NCBI GenBank assembly: GCA_032622095.1
Contig: CP136061.1
Span: forward strand, 24,058,991-24,122,990
Reading direction: 5' to 3'
From: Siphonodentalium dalli
Lineage: Eukaryota > Mollusca > Scaphopoda > Gadilida > Siphonodentaliidae
Length of the DNA stretch: 64,000 bases
Of this stretch, positions 46,190 to 58,500 are shown piece by piece. The position numbers and the translations under genes are program-made. The notes below the pieces were generated by a model. That model made no database searches and had not been told where the DNA came from. It saw only the letters and a list, made by a program, of their open reading frames with translations. The stretch's first letter is position 1, and every line of letters begins with the position of its first letter.

Positions 46190-47313
46190 AATGTGTCACT
46201 CCCCAAAACCAGTGACACATCAAACCCGAAAAATTATCGACCCATCACCTGCGTACCTACTCTCTACAGAATTCTCACATCCGTTCTAACTGAGAGATTG
46301 CACAAACATCTCTCCCATAACTACCTTATTCCAAAGGAGCAGAAGGGCTGTTGTAAAGGAAGAATGGGCTGCAAGGATCAGCTCCTTCTTAACAAAATGG
46401 CGATGGAGCACTGCCGCAACACAAAGAGAGACTTGAGCACCGCATGGATCGACTATAGAAAGACTTTTGATAGTGTTCCTCACAGTTGGATCGTGCAGTC
46501 ACTCAAGATTTATAAAGCTAATTCAACCATGATAAATTTCCTGGACAATGTCATGCAAAAATGGCAAACAACAATGCATTTGACACACAGTGAGGGTGAG
46601 ATTGTATGAGGTGACATTCGCATTAGAAATTGCATCTTCCAATGAGGTTCTTTGTCCCCTCCTCCTGTTTTGCATAAGAATTTGCCCAATGAGCTCTGAG
46701 ATCAACTCGTTGAATACTGGGTACTCCACCAGGGGGCAGCAGGGTGAGACAAAACTATCGCACCTGATGTATATGGATGATATTAAACTATATGGGTGCA
46801 ACGAACATCAATTGGAGCAACAACTCGACGTGGTGAGATCTTATAGTGAAAAATATAAGAATGAAATTCAGCTATGACAAATGTGCCAAACTGACTCGTG
46901 TTAATGGTAAAATTGAAACAAATGGTGATTTTACATTAGACGAGAAGGGCACTATAAAGGAACTAGACCAGACAGAAGTGTATAAATATCTTGGAGTTGA
47001 CGAATATGATGGAGTAGAACATGCAAAAATGAAAAGCAAAATAACAGCAGAATACAAAAGAAGATTCCGACCGATTTTTAAATCAGAATTGAATGCCAAA
47101 CATAAGATCATGGCTATAAATAGCTTAGAAGTCCCAGTAATCAGTTACATCTTCGGTGTTTTTGACTGGATGATGAACGAAATAACACAATTAGACAGGA
47201 AAACAAGAATGTTATTAACAGCCAATAGCATGCATGACAGTAAGGCAGATGTGGACAGGATATACTTACCAAGAAAAGATGGTGGCAGAGGTTTAATAGG
47301 CGAGTGCCTATAA
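46190..47313 (+). pseudogene. LINE copy B: reverse transcriptase
   Basis: 46193-46609 carries NYRPITCVPTLYRILTSVLT, EQKGCCKGRMGCKDQLLLNK and the motif A region STAWIDYRKTFDSVPHSWI. 46590-46877 carries LLLFCIRICPMSSEIN, NTGYSTRGQQGE and the catalytic motif C YMDDIKLYG. 46846-47313 carries VYKYLGVDEYDGVEHAKMKS, SYIFGVFDWMM and KADVDRIYLPRKDGGRGL. This order and wording are those of R4-like elements. At least two frame changes separate the three pieces, so no functional enzyme is made. Regions further 3' (47314-47560) continue the thumb in broken frames. Confidence 0.85.
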
Positions 47314-47689
47314 AGTGGCAGTGGTTGGTCTTGATAGATATATCAGGAATCGCAGTGATGTGTACATAAAATGCCTCCAACGACATGAATATAACAAAAA
47401 GAAATATTCCATAACTAAACAGGACCTGCAGTTCAGAACATAATTTGGTATCGAGACACGAGTAGGGAATGGACAAGAAACGGAGGAGGCCAAAAAGTTG
47501 AAACTAGAACAGAAGAAAACAAAATGAAAGACAAACGGACAGAGCGATATGAACTGAAACTGATAGCAGTTCAACATTCAGATAGTTGCAGAATGCATCT
47601 TGAAGGCTCAGACCGAGTCCCTTATTGCTGCTCAAGATCAAGCCATTAGTACCCGTTACTACCAAAACAAGATCCTTCGGATGAATATT

Positions 47690-48324
47690 GATCATACATG
47701 TAGAGTATGCCACCAACACCCTGAGACAGTAGAACATATTATATCTGCTGGCCAAGATTAGCGAGTTCAGAATACTTTGAACGCCATAATAACGTTGGGC
47801 GATATGTTCATTGATCCATCTGTAAGCATTATAACATGCAATCTGCAGAGAACTGGTATGAACACTCTCCTCAGAATGTAATATCTAGAGACAACATGGG
47901 TGTAAACAGTATATATTCCATATTATTCAAATAGACAAGAGACAACATTACAGTCATTTGTGACACCCAGATTCACACTGGCCGAACCATCCCGTGTAGC
48001 ATACCAAACATAATCGTCAAGAACAGGGACGACAACACGTGTCTGGTCATAGATGTTTCGATCCCAAGTGACTATAATGTCATCCAAAAAGAAACAGAAA
48101 AGGTAAGGAAGTATATTGACCCACAAATAGAGGTGAGTCGTATGTGGCAAATTAAAACTTCCATCATACCTATAGTGATTGTTGCAACTGGGGCAGTGAG
48201 CAACAATATTAGCAAATGGCTAGCCCTACTTCCTACCTCCATAGATGTTGCTCACCTACAGAAAACTGCACTTCTTGGCACTGCCATAATACTGCGCAAA
48301 ATAACATCCATGCATACTGTCTAA
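47690..48324 (+). pseudogene. LINE copy B: zinc knuckle and restriction-like endonuclease
   Basis: A CxxC-H-H knuckle (CRVCHQHPETVEHIISAG, about 47699-47752) has lost its last cysteine, where these LINEs normally read ACP. From about 47940 the PD-(D/E)xK fold appears: IPNIIVKNRDDNTCLVIDVS then IPSD, KETEKVRKYIDPQIEVSRMW, and QKTALLGTAIILRKI before the stop at 48324. The usual PD of the active site reads PN here, another sign of decay. The domain normally nicks the target DNA before reverse transcription. Confidence 0.8.
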
Positions 48325-48539
48325 TGAGTATTGCTACGGCTGTGGCTCAGCCGCCAATACACCATTTATACACCTGCAAGAGAGTGACCTTACGGAAAAA
48401 ACACTAATAATAATATTACAGTTTATAGCCACGATATGTGCTCTCGGGTTTTACAAAAAATAATATATATCATACATGTCCAACATGTTACTATTGAATT
48501 ATTGACATGTTGTGTGACCGAATGCCATTTTGAACAAAT

Positions 48540-48760
48540 GACAATTTAAAGCCGCTTTAAACTGATCGATAGGTTGCTATTCTTTAAATTCCAGACCCTG
48601 GGACCGGCCAATGAAAATACGCGGTCGCCGCATGTTACTAGATTGCCAGGAGTATGTATTAACAAGTTCAACTGTGCAGACCTAAGTGGTATGGGTGGTT
48701 GATACGTACAACGATATCGGATAGGTAAGAATGGTGGTGCCAAGCCTTTAAACACTTGTA
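48540..48760 (-). pseudogene. L2-like LINE C-terminal scrap
   Basis: The 69-codon minus-strand frame (48546-48755) reads FKGLAPPFLPIRY, then LRSAQLNLLIH and CGDRVFSLAGPRVWN. This is the recognisable end of L2/CR1-type LINE polymerases (the family's GDRAFSVAAPRLWN block). Everything upstream is missing. It lies just 3' of LINE copy B in opposite orientation. Confidence 0.75.
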
Positions 48761-49069
48761 AACGATTACAATTGTTTTAAAATGGCGTTCATCTGAAGTT
48801 TCCAGAGGGCATAATCAATAAGACAATGAACTGTGAACTGTGTGCAAAATTAGCTTTAGCTTTAGATGTGTTCAACTCGCCGTCTCTCACACAATGCTTC
48901 AAACACAGAACATCTGAAACGCAATATAACTATACCTGGTTTAGGGAACCTTATGTGGCTGGGACTCAGATCTGATAAAGATATTCAATGGTCAAAAGGA
49001 GCAGATATATGAGACTCCCCGAAAGTTTTAAACGCATCGTCAAAGAACTGAGCGCAGCGATATTCCCTA
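48761..49069. other. Unassigned spacer
   Basis: No gene or repeat was recognised. Confidence 0.35.
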
Positions 49070-49287
49070 TCACTAACTCGCGGCCATTTTGGATCCACCA
49101 GGTCCGGTTCCGTGGTTTCATAGATTCACCCATCACCGGTTCCGTGGTTTCAGTGCTACATGTCCACATTTTGGAGTAGCATTTCCATATATGGAGCTTT
49201 TGAATTAGTCATGACTTCCATATATGGAAAGTTAAGTAAAACAACGGAACCTGACCTGGTGGATCCAAAATGGCCGCGAGTTAGTGA
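49070..49287. mobile_element. 218-bp miniature element with ~35-bp inverted ends and TA duplication
   Basis: The left end TCACTAACTCGCGGCCATTT, continuing TGGATCCACCAGGTC, is mirrored by the right end GACCTGGTGGATCC... to CGAGTTAGTGA. TA flanks both sides (49068-49069 and 49288-49289). A direct repeat CCGGTTCCGTGGTTTCA (49108 and 49137) and a CCATATATGG palindrome pair (49188 and 49219) lie inside. TA duplication suggests a Tc1/mariner-type helper. Confidence 0.75.
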
Positions 49288-49289
49288 TA

Positions 49290-49919
49290 TTATTACTCTG
49301 ACAACTGATTGAACTATCTTTGGTTGACCGATTGAGATTATGATTTGATCCACTTGGTCGAAAACGGGTGGTGGTATGAAGTGAACTATGTTAATTCCAA
49401 AAGATAATTGAAACTATTATATAATTTCAAACCATTTGAACCGTTCACTATTGATATACCAGATTTTTGAGACATTAATTCATTGTGATTATTCATTGCT
49501 GCAATATATGATATAGCCTGGCTTAGATCGCATGGGATTACATGCATATTTAAGGGTAAGGGTGAGGGCTTTGAAACAACAATACATTTCAAACTAAACT
49601 AACGTTTAAGCTGAATCTGATGAATGAAATTTATAGACGCACTAACTCAAAATGAGTGTTCATGCTTCAATTTTGAATAAATTTCATTCGGAACTGAATC
49701 TGAATGGCACATTGAGATGTCTCTCAACTCATAATTGCGATGTTGATATCGGCGACCTCTCCACCTCGGCTATGGAGAATTAATTGAAAATACTCTATAT
49801 ATAACAAACCATTTTAACCGTTCAATATTGATATATCATAACATAGATAAGGTGTTTTTTTTACAGTTACAATATGTTTTAAACTGTTACAAATATAGGC
49901 ACAAAGGTATTTAGTAAAC
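49290..49919. other. Unassigned AT-rich sequence before the next LINE
   Basis: No gene was recognised. Short echoes of GAACCGTTCA(A/C)TATTGATAT occur at 49438 and 49816, so a ~380-bp-spaced weak direct repeat may be present. Confidence 0.35.
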
Positions 49920-51495
49920 AAATTTGCATAAGGTTGTAAAACCACTGAAGATATGCCAAGGAACGCGACAAGGAGCCGTGTGCTCGCCGTTTTTCTATTT
50001 AGTGTATATAAATAACCTAATCAAAGACCTCTCATTCACAACCGATGGCTTAAAAATGGATGGAATTTCTTGTGCTGCTCCCACAACCGCTGATGATATA
50101 GCGTTACTATCATTAACAAAGAGTGGGTTGGACTCAGTGATGTCTAAATGCTTAGAATACAGCGTAAAATGGAGATTCACGTTCTCTTCTACAAAGAGCC
50201 AAACCGTTGTATTCAACGAGTCCACTCAGAAACACGACCGTTCTAATAGAGCGTGGTCTCTCGGTGGGACGCTTATCCACGAGGGCATAGAATGCACCCA
50301 CCTCTGTATCCTGCAAACCAAATTCAAAACGGCGACAAAACGAGCAGAACTCATGTCACAAAAAAATGCGTCGGATATTTTTCCTTATCAGGGAAGCAGA
50401 AATTACAGGCTAGCACACCCACAACGACGATTAAGCTCTTCAAATCAATTGTGCTACCAAGAGCTCTATATGGTGCGGAACTTTTCCCACTTGACAATCA
50501 GTCCGCCATACAAACTATTGAGAAGTCTTTCCGTTCATGTATAAAGAACTGTCAATCTTTACCAACTCGAACCAGATCATATGTTTCTCTAAGTCTTCTC
50601 GGCATTATGCCTGTGTCAAGAGAACTACACGTGAAAAAACTTTTATTCGTTGAGAAGCTTGTTCATCTTCCACAGGGCCATCAGATTCCACTGCAACTAT
50701 TTTTGCTAAAATTGCACCAATATGTCTTCTTTAATCGCCAATCTTCTGGTTTCGTCGCAGATGTCATGCCCTTGCTCCGCCAGTACGACCTTATCAATGT
50801 TCTCCTAGAATACATGGATACTGGTTTCTTCCCAAGTAAAGTGGAATGGAAAAAAATCCTGAAATCTTCAGTTGCAACTCACTACAGACTGGAGTGGTTA
50901 AACTCTGTTTCATCTGACGCTGATCTCTCTTTATTTCTGAAATGCCACGCCGATCCGCTGTCTTCCTGGCGAATATCGTCTCTGCTTTCGCACAACCGTC
51001 ACCGATCGAGAGAGCTGCGTCATCTGGTACTTCTATTAAATAAAACCACATATCCAAATAGACTGTGTTGTTCTCAGTGCGGCTTATTTTACGACAATGA
51101 GATTACCCACGCGCTATTCTCATGCAAAGCAAGTATTTTGATACATCTACGTGATATCTTTTTGGAGAGAATTATTGACGTTTTCGGGATCCGGGCTTTC
51201 GATCGCCTGCAATCCCTATCATGTCTGAACCTAACGGCTCTACTTCTAGGAAGTACTACCCTGTGTGAATGGATAGATGTCTGTTGTAACTCCGGCGAAC
51301 TGATCGTAGACGCCGCTGTGTTCCTTCTGCATGCGTGCAACGTTATGCGGGGCATTCGGTCCTAATGCAGTGCGTTCTTTCGCACGTGTTCCGCTTGTCT
51401 TTGTTATGTATCCTTGTGCATATATTGTATTTTCTATACGTGTACAGTGTATATAAGCTGACTCTCCACAGAGGAGATATTAAAGATATATATAT
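49920..51495 (+). pseudogene. I/Nimb-like LINE 3' half: RT palm, thumb and zinc knuckle
   Basis: The first frame (49924-50360) has CQGTRQGAVCSPFFYLVYIN, NLIKDL, then TADDIALLS (motif C, where ADD is kept) and YSVKWRFTFSSTKSQTVVFN. The frame then shifts by one near a run of seven A at about 50365 and continues to the stop at 51365. That part has KTTRAELMSQK-like overlap, LFKSIVLPRALYGAELFP, a ~250-residue thumb/connector and a C-terminal knuckle CCSQCGLFYDNEITHALFSC. The fingers and endonuclease are missing (5' truncation). A short 3' UTR ends around GAGGAGATATTAAAGATATA. Only one frameshift was seen in 1.4 kb, so it is fairly young. Confidence 0.8.
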
Positions 51496-51807
51496 GACAT
51501 ACCTTCCTGCAAATTGTGTGTTACCCCCCCCCCCCCCCCCCCGTGTTAGCCGGCATTCAGAATTCAATCCGCAGTTAGCCAGCATTCACTTTCCACACCC
51601 GTTGTTAATCTGCATTCGGGCATTGTTCCGCGTTTTTGATTTGGTGGATAAAACAGTGGGTTGTATATTTACCGAAATTAAATTACGTCTTCTACAAATG
51701 ATACCTGATGAGTGGGTTATATTACTAATCTTGGAAAATGTCCCCATGAAAAAAACATTGGATGTCACCGTTTGTGTTATATTGTTCGAATAGGACATTA
51801 CCCCTCG
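51496..51807. other. Spacer with a 19-C homopolymer
   Basis: Poly-C at 51524-51542. CCGGCATTCAGAATTCAATC and CCAGCATTCACTTTCC follow as near-repeats. There is no gene. Confidence 0.5.
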
Positions 51808-52060
51808 ATCTACTACAATTACCTAAAATAACTCGCATCGCGTAAAACTATAAACGTGTTGTTCTGCTAGATATCCCCATAGCTCCATTGACACGACCCG
51901 ATCACACTGGCAATATACACCCATAGAGCGTAATACTACAATTTCCTAAAATAACTCGCATCGCGTGAAACCCTAAATGTGTTATTCTGCGATATATCTC
52001 CATAGCGCCATTGACACAATCAGATCGCACTGACAGACAGTGGCAGTATACGCCCATAAT
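51808..52060 (+). repeat. Two-copy tandem repeat, ~123-bp unit
   Basis: CCTAAAATAACTCGCATCGC recurs at 51823 and 51944, followed in both by ATATMYCCCATAGCKCCATT, GACAC and an ATACRCCCATA box. The two units are diverged, so the duplication is not recent. Confidence 0.75.
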
Positions 52061-54459
52061 AAAGGGCATAATACAGCTGGTTTTGTTCTCATTTGGTGTG
52101 GAAAAATATTGAGAACAACATATCCAAAATCCACTAAATTCCGAATTGGGGAAACTTTGATATCCAATATGGCGTCCAGCATGGTTGTGTATATTACACC
52201 AGTTCTCGAAATAAGTCATTATACGTTATGTTGCGGCATAGGTATTACGCAGCTATACATGTCTGTGTGGAATTAGAATACGGGGGCGAACAGAGTGACA
52301 CGGACAGAAAATAATACAATCGCGGCCACGAAATGTCTGTCAAAATGGCCGCAACTCCAAGACATGCCACGACGAAAGCAACATATTGGATAACAACCTA
52401 GAAGTAAAAATACGTATTGCTAATTGTATACAAGTCTGTTGTTAAGTATTTTTAAAGGTACACCTATCATTGAACAAATCCATCTGAAGGATTTATTGGT
52501 CACTGCAGCGCAAGTCAAACACAATGATATACGTCTTTCTGCTTAAGCACAACTGCTTGAATTTATTTTAAAATAAACACCTATGCGTACCTTGCAATGG
52601 GATAAGACTTTTGGTTTGGGGCATCAATGTGTTTAAAAATCCTGCCTAAAATTTAGTTTAGTTTTCAGTTTATTGTCGTTGAAACGCCCTTAGATATAAT
52701 ACAATACTGCCCATATGTCTAAGTCACGCGTTATGACATTGAAGCAATGAACACTCATAGTAGTGAGCTAGTGTCCTCATGTAACTAAGACCTTAAAGCC
52801 TAGATCAGTGTGTGAATGGAATAAGAGCGAGTAGCTGTCTCGCACATTAATGTGACTATCAATGGCTAGAAAATAACTGTCATCAGTGCATCAAGCTAAT
52901 CAATGAATTATGTGCATGTTTATCAACTCAGATGATATGTTGATCTCACAACACCTAAAGTATCCAAGTATGGCATAGTGACTGCTTGTCATTTAGTATA
53001 ACATAAGTTGGTTGCTCCAGTAGATTAACAAAAGTAGTGTGGAATAATGCTAGATAATGGGCTGGTTGACAGACTAATAAGGAAATAGTAAGAACTGAGA
53101 GAATTGTATTTTACTGCACAATGACCAGGTATCAGCAATTTATAAAATTTCCAATTTCCAATTGCAGCCTTGCAAACACTGTGTAGGAACTGTTACATCG
53201 GATGTCGTTCTATCGCCGGAATTGTGATGGTTCTTGACTGATTTGTTACGGTTCCTTATGATTAAAAATAATCATTTTCGGGACAAAATCACGCATATTT
53301 TTAGATATCTTGAATGTATTATACTTTCCTGAATGAACAGAGGCTGCAAAAGTGCCGTATTGTCGAAGCCTGAACTCGAGATTACAATTAACTCGGAATT
53401 AGCGAGTTAACGCGTAAATATCAACATGTTATCACTGAAAATCAAGCCAGGTAAACGCAATTTCTTACTCGAAAATCCCACCAAAGGGATATTTACGCAT
53501 GTTTGTCGCCCATACATGAACATATCTTCATACCTTACACTAGTTTGGTTGGAAATTTCACACCAACAATATGTTGAAATTGTTCCCTCAGTTTGATTTT
53601 ACAACAATGTGTTTGTTTAAAGTGTAATTGTCCGCCGCGTTCATTTAAAATAATACTAGCAATATTTAATTCCTATCTAATCATCGGGGCCGACTTCTCT
53701 CAGCTCGACTTCATATGAGGTCGACTTCAAATGGTCCAGACTTCACTTCTACTCTTTTGACTAATAGTCACTTGATTTTGTAAAACTTCCATTGGCTGAT
53801 TGGGTTACTTTTAAAGGTTTATAGTATTGGTACCCGTATTTACATTCCGGAATATCACTGAGGATGCGTGACTACTCATGCGCAAGACCAGTTGCCCCGG
53901 TGTGATATTGCATGTTCGGTGCGACTGCTATAGTAAGTCAAAGGCGGTGACCAAATAATTTTTGCTTTCACTTCATCCAGTTTTTAATATTACAAAAGAT
54001 AGCCTTTAATAGTATAAAACAATTATTCCCTCTTACAGGCGAGTAGATTGATTGGTGATTGGTTGTAATCGGATATCTCTTAACAGGAATCTGAGTGGCG
54101 TGGCTTCACTGTCTTAATGCTTAGAAGTTAGAACAAACCTTGAGTGATTGCCGGTCAAATTATCCTGAACCACAGAACAAGTGCGATAAAGAAGTAACGA
54201 GTGCTAGCACCTAACCTATATAATCAGCATCCAGCAAGCGGATGCCCAACATAAACTTCATAAATTGCGTAATAGGACGTGGTTGTTTGAGTAATGTAAT
54301 TGGTCGCGAATAGATCTGCGTTGTGTTAATACGCACCTTAAAAAACGCGGCGATTTATCGCCAGCGCGTGTGCAATATGAATAGACCCTAAGTCTGAGAG
54401 TTATCCCACATGCATGCTGGCTGTGAAAGAACGATCGGTCTATTTTAGTCGGACCTTGC
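52061..54459. other. Unassigned 2.4-kb stretch
   Basis: No gene was recognised on either strand; frames are short and motif-free. A small cluster of CGACTTC words (53691-53750) is the only local repetition seen. Confidence 0.4.
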
Positions 54460-54765
54460 TATTATAGATCGATTGTTAATCACCCAGACCTGTTGAAGAG
54501 GTCTGACTTATATGTATACGGTTCAAGCCCATTAGTGCCAACGCATAAAAATACATCTGTGATAAATCACAAACCATTGCGATTTACCGCAAACATTTGT
54601 GATCAATCGAAAACATTTGCACTAAATCGCATATATTTATTGCAAAGTAGTTTGCGATTCACAAATGTTTGTGATTTATCGCAAGGTAGTTTTTTATTTA
54701 TCGGGCTATTTTAGATCGATTGGGGTTTCACCCAGACCTGTTTAAGATGTTTGATTTATAATGTT
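54460..54765 (+). repeat. Direct repeat (~245 bp apart) around a GCGATTTATCGCAAA cluster
   Basis: TAGATCGATTG...CACCCAGACCTGTTGAAG...GACTTATA at 54466-54513 recurs diverged at 54711-54760. Between them, degenerate copies of a short dyad (AATCGCAAACATTTGTGATT and its complement) repeat about six times at 54556-54690. The outer duplicates suggest a duplicated flank around the small array. Confidence 0.6.
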
Positions 54766-55034
54766 TACTTTAATATTATTGCACACAAATTAAGAAATTG
54801 GACGATTATTTTAGTCAGTCAGACAAATTTTACTCTACATGCAGGGAACAGTTCGGGAAAATCCTAAAATCGAGATATTAAACCTTGAATTAAGTACAAA
54901 AACACGATCAAGGTTCTATACTAATAAAAGTAATATAATTCGGAGTATTTCATTTAGGATAGGATAATTTATTTACAATACACACATGAATAATACAATG
55001 GAAGTAACACATAAAAGGTAATGTTGTATATTGT

Positions 55035-55079
55035 TGGGGGTTAGCCTAGCCCTATCGGGCTGTCTTCCTGCTACCCCCT
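55035..55079 (-). repeat. 3'-UTR hairpin of the LINE
   Basis: On the minus strand, GGGGGTAGC pairs with GCTAACCCCC and, inside it, AGCCC pairs with GGGCT around GATA. Such 3' stem-loops are commonly recognised by the LINE's own reverse transcriptase, so the position inside the 3' UTR is meaningful. Recognition in this family is inferred. Confidence 0.6.
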
Positions 55080-55591
55080 ATATCACTATAAATAATTGAA
55101 TCGATGGCTTGTATTTCATATCCACTCACACGTACAGACTATAATCATATACATATAAAAGTATCTAGAACATAGTATTTAGGGCATATCACAAACAAGT
55201 ATCGGTGTGGTTGTGAGACAATCCAGACTAGTTATAAGATCGATAATACATTATCTCTCCATAATAATGTTTTGAACTTTTCATATTTTCTAACACATAT
55301 GAACAGTTTCGATTCCAGTTCCATGGGTATTTTAAGAACAAAGTATTTAATTTTTATAAGAGGAATCTATATAGATCGCCGGAAAGTCTTTTTGTTGAGT
55401 GAGGCTTAGGGATAATTCAAATTAACAGTACAAATATATAATGTTTATATGTATGTCTAGTGGTATAGGGTCATTGTTAGAGAAATCCTAATGATGTACG
55501 GTATTATGATGCATGGTAGTATATGGGCATTTTTAGGAACGAGAATGCGATAGTGTGAACACCGGTGTGAAGTATACAATGAATGTTCGTA

Positions 55592-58500
55592 TTATTTAAG
55601 AGCACAGTCGGGACATCCTTTGTTTTTACATCGTACATTTTCTGGGTAATTTCTCAGCATGGCTATCTGTAAGCGCTTCTTCAATGTGTGCCTGCTTTGG
55701 CAAGATGTATAATCTTTTTCCATATTGTTCCATGTTGTGGGGAAGGCGTGGTGGGGTAGTTTTCCTGACCAGTCAGTTCTGGGTAGTTCTAATAGTACGG
55801 GATTCGGGTGTCTAGGTGTTGATTTTGCTCGTTTGTTGTACATCATTCCAAAAGACGCGGGCAGGCGATTATAACACCAGTCATGCATGAAAATTGACGA
55901 ATTGAGAGTGTGTAAGTCATATATTTTCAAGATTTTCTCTTTTTTAAAGAGTGGATCTGTGTGACTCCTGTACTTCTTATTGCATATTATACGCAATGCT
56001 CGTTTTTGTAATAGGAATACTTTCTTGACTTCCGGGACATGACCCCATATTTGGATACCATAAACTAGGTGGCTTTGAATCAGTGCATAGTACAATGTTT
56101 TCAATGCTTTCCTTGGGAAAAAGTTTTTCACCTTATTGATGCAATATATTGCATGTGATATTTTGGAGCAGAGTATGGATATGTGCTTTTTGAATGTCAA
56201 GTTTTCACCAATGTGGATACCTAGAAATCGTGTCGATGATTCACGCCCAAGATTCCATATCCGGTTCAATTGAATGTTATTTAGCTTTATTGTCAAAGTA
56301 TTCCATTTGTTGTCATTGTTTTGGGGGTGTAAAAGCATATAATTGCTTTTATTAATATTAATTGACAGTTTATTACAGCAGCACCAATCGGATACATTGG
56401 CTAATTCATTGTTGACATAACTTTGTACTAGTTCGCCATCTTTACCGCTTGTGAATAGTGTAGTGTCATCTGCATACGATAAAATGTCCATTGTTGTAGA
56501 ATTTACCATATCATTCACGTATATTAAAAAAATAATCGGCCCAAGAATTTAGCCTTGGGGGACTCCGCAGGAAGTATTCATAAGGTGAGAAGTACTCCCA
56601 CTATATTCAACGTATTGCCTCCTCTCATTCAAGTAACTATGGAACCATGACATTGCTACACCCCTGATGCCATAGTGGTCAAGTTTCGATATCAGTATGT
56701 CGTGGTCGATCGTATCGAATGCTTTAGATAAATCAATAAATACAGCTAAGGTGGAATCCCGTGTCGGTTTATCATTATTTTTAACGAGATGGTCTAAAAG
56801 GTGCATAATCGGATGAAATGTTGAGTGATTTGGTCTAAATCCATATTGGTGTTTATACAAAATTTCATGTTCATTTAGAAAATCTACTAATCGTTTTTGC
56901 ATAATTTTTTCAAGTAGTTTAGAGAACGATGGCAGGATACTGATTGGGCGATAGTTTGTTATTTCCTTATAGTTATTTATTTTAGGAATGGGGACTACTT
57001 TGGAAATTTTCATTTTCATTGGGAATATTCCCTGTTCAAACGATAGATTAAATATATGCTTAAGTGGTGGAGCTATTATGAAGATACTCTCTTTCATAAG
57101 TGCGGTCGATATGCCGTTGTAATCTTTGCTCATTTTCCCTTTCATAGTATAACATGTCAATACTATTTCCTGTATCGATGTAGGTTCGATTTCAAATTCG
57201 TTTGTTCGCCTATTTCGAAGATAATCAGTGAAATTTGCGTCATTTTCAGTGTGTATATAGTTGCTGGTGTTTCGACCGATTGTTGAAAAGTAGTCATTGA
57301 ATTTTTCTGCTATTATGTTTGGGTCAGATAGCTCTGCATCGTTATCATTAAATGTCTGAGGGTAGTTGCATGATTTTAGATTTTTATTGATGGCATTTTA
57401 AAGAATTTTCCATTTGTTTTTTATATCATTCTTATTTTTTTCTAGACTATCGCAATAATAATTATTTTTACATTTCCTTATTAGTTTATTGTATAATTGA
57501 CGATAATTTAAATAGGCGAGTTTATTTGTTTCTGATGGTGCCTTCAGTTTATTAGAGTATAATTCTTGCTTAGTAATAGAGGATTTGATTAGTCCAGGTG
57601 TCATCCATGGTTCGCGCTTTATATATTTTTTTGGTACATTTCGTGTTATTAGAGGAAAAGCTAGATCATGCGCGTTCATATATATGTCCAAAAACAATTA
57701 ATATGCCTTATTAGGGGAGTTACAACTGAGAACTGAGTCGAATTTACATGATTTTAACATGTTTTTGAAAATGTTGACATTATTTGGGGTGTAGTTCCTG
57801 TACGTGGCTTGTTTATGAGGGGGTTTTATGGGTTTGTGTTTGTTTGATTCGGAGAGGAATATACCGAAATGATCGGAGATGTCGCAAGTAATTATCCCTG
57901 TTTGGTGACCACCTTGTACTTTGTTTGTATAGATGTGATCAATTAGGGTAGCAGAGTGCTCAGTCATTCTTGTAGGTTTCGTTATCATGGGCATAAATCC
58001 TCTAGTGAAGACATTGTTTATGAAATCGTTAGTTTTTTGATGCGTGTCGAAATTTAAGAGGTTGATGTTGAGGTCTCCTATTATGTAAGACTTGGCATTG
58101 TTCAATTTTTCTAATATATTATCGAATTTCAACATAAATTTGTCCAAGTCGGCCTTTGGTGCTGTGTTCGGTCTATAAATACATCCTATTATATAATTAT
58201 CGTTCGCTCCTCGGTGTATTTCTATAAATAATGTTTCTATTACGTGTGGTATAAATATTGTCAAATCTGGTCTGGGTTTATATTGAAGATTTTCCTTAAT
58301 ATAAATACCAACACCACCTCTGGCATCGTCACCATCAGGTCGAGATTTGAATTCTAAGGGGTGATATCCTGGAAGTGAAAAATCTGAAGAACTATGCACT
58401 TTGAATATTTCTGTTAGGGCTATAACATCGAACAAATTTTCTTCTGTTTTCAAATTACAAAGTAGGTTTTTTAGATCTCCATAATTTGCGTTAAGGCTTC

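Larger units (their letters stand above)
42296..48417 (+). mobile_element. R2/R4-type LINE copy B, long but broken and split by another LINE
   Basis: It directly follows the TAA tail of copy A. Positions 42296-42376 (GTGGGTTTGACCACACCC...) look like its 5' UTR, which then resumes at 44331 after the inserted L1/Tx1-type LINE. Coding pieces follow in order: an N-terminal Gln/Asn-rich region, RT, a CCHC-like knuckle and a restriction-like endonuclease, with a short 3' UTR and ACTAATAATAATATTAC at the end. Stops and frameshifts are frequent, so it is dead. Placement at TAA repeats at both ends suggests a preference for TAA-rich targets. Confidence 0.75.
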
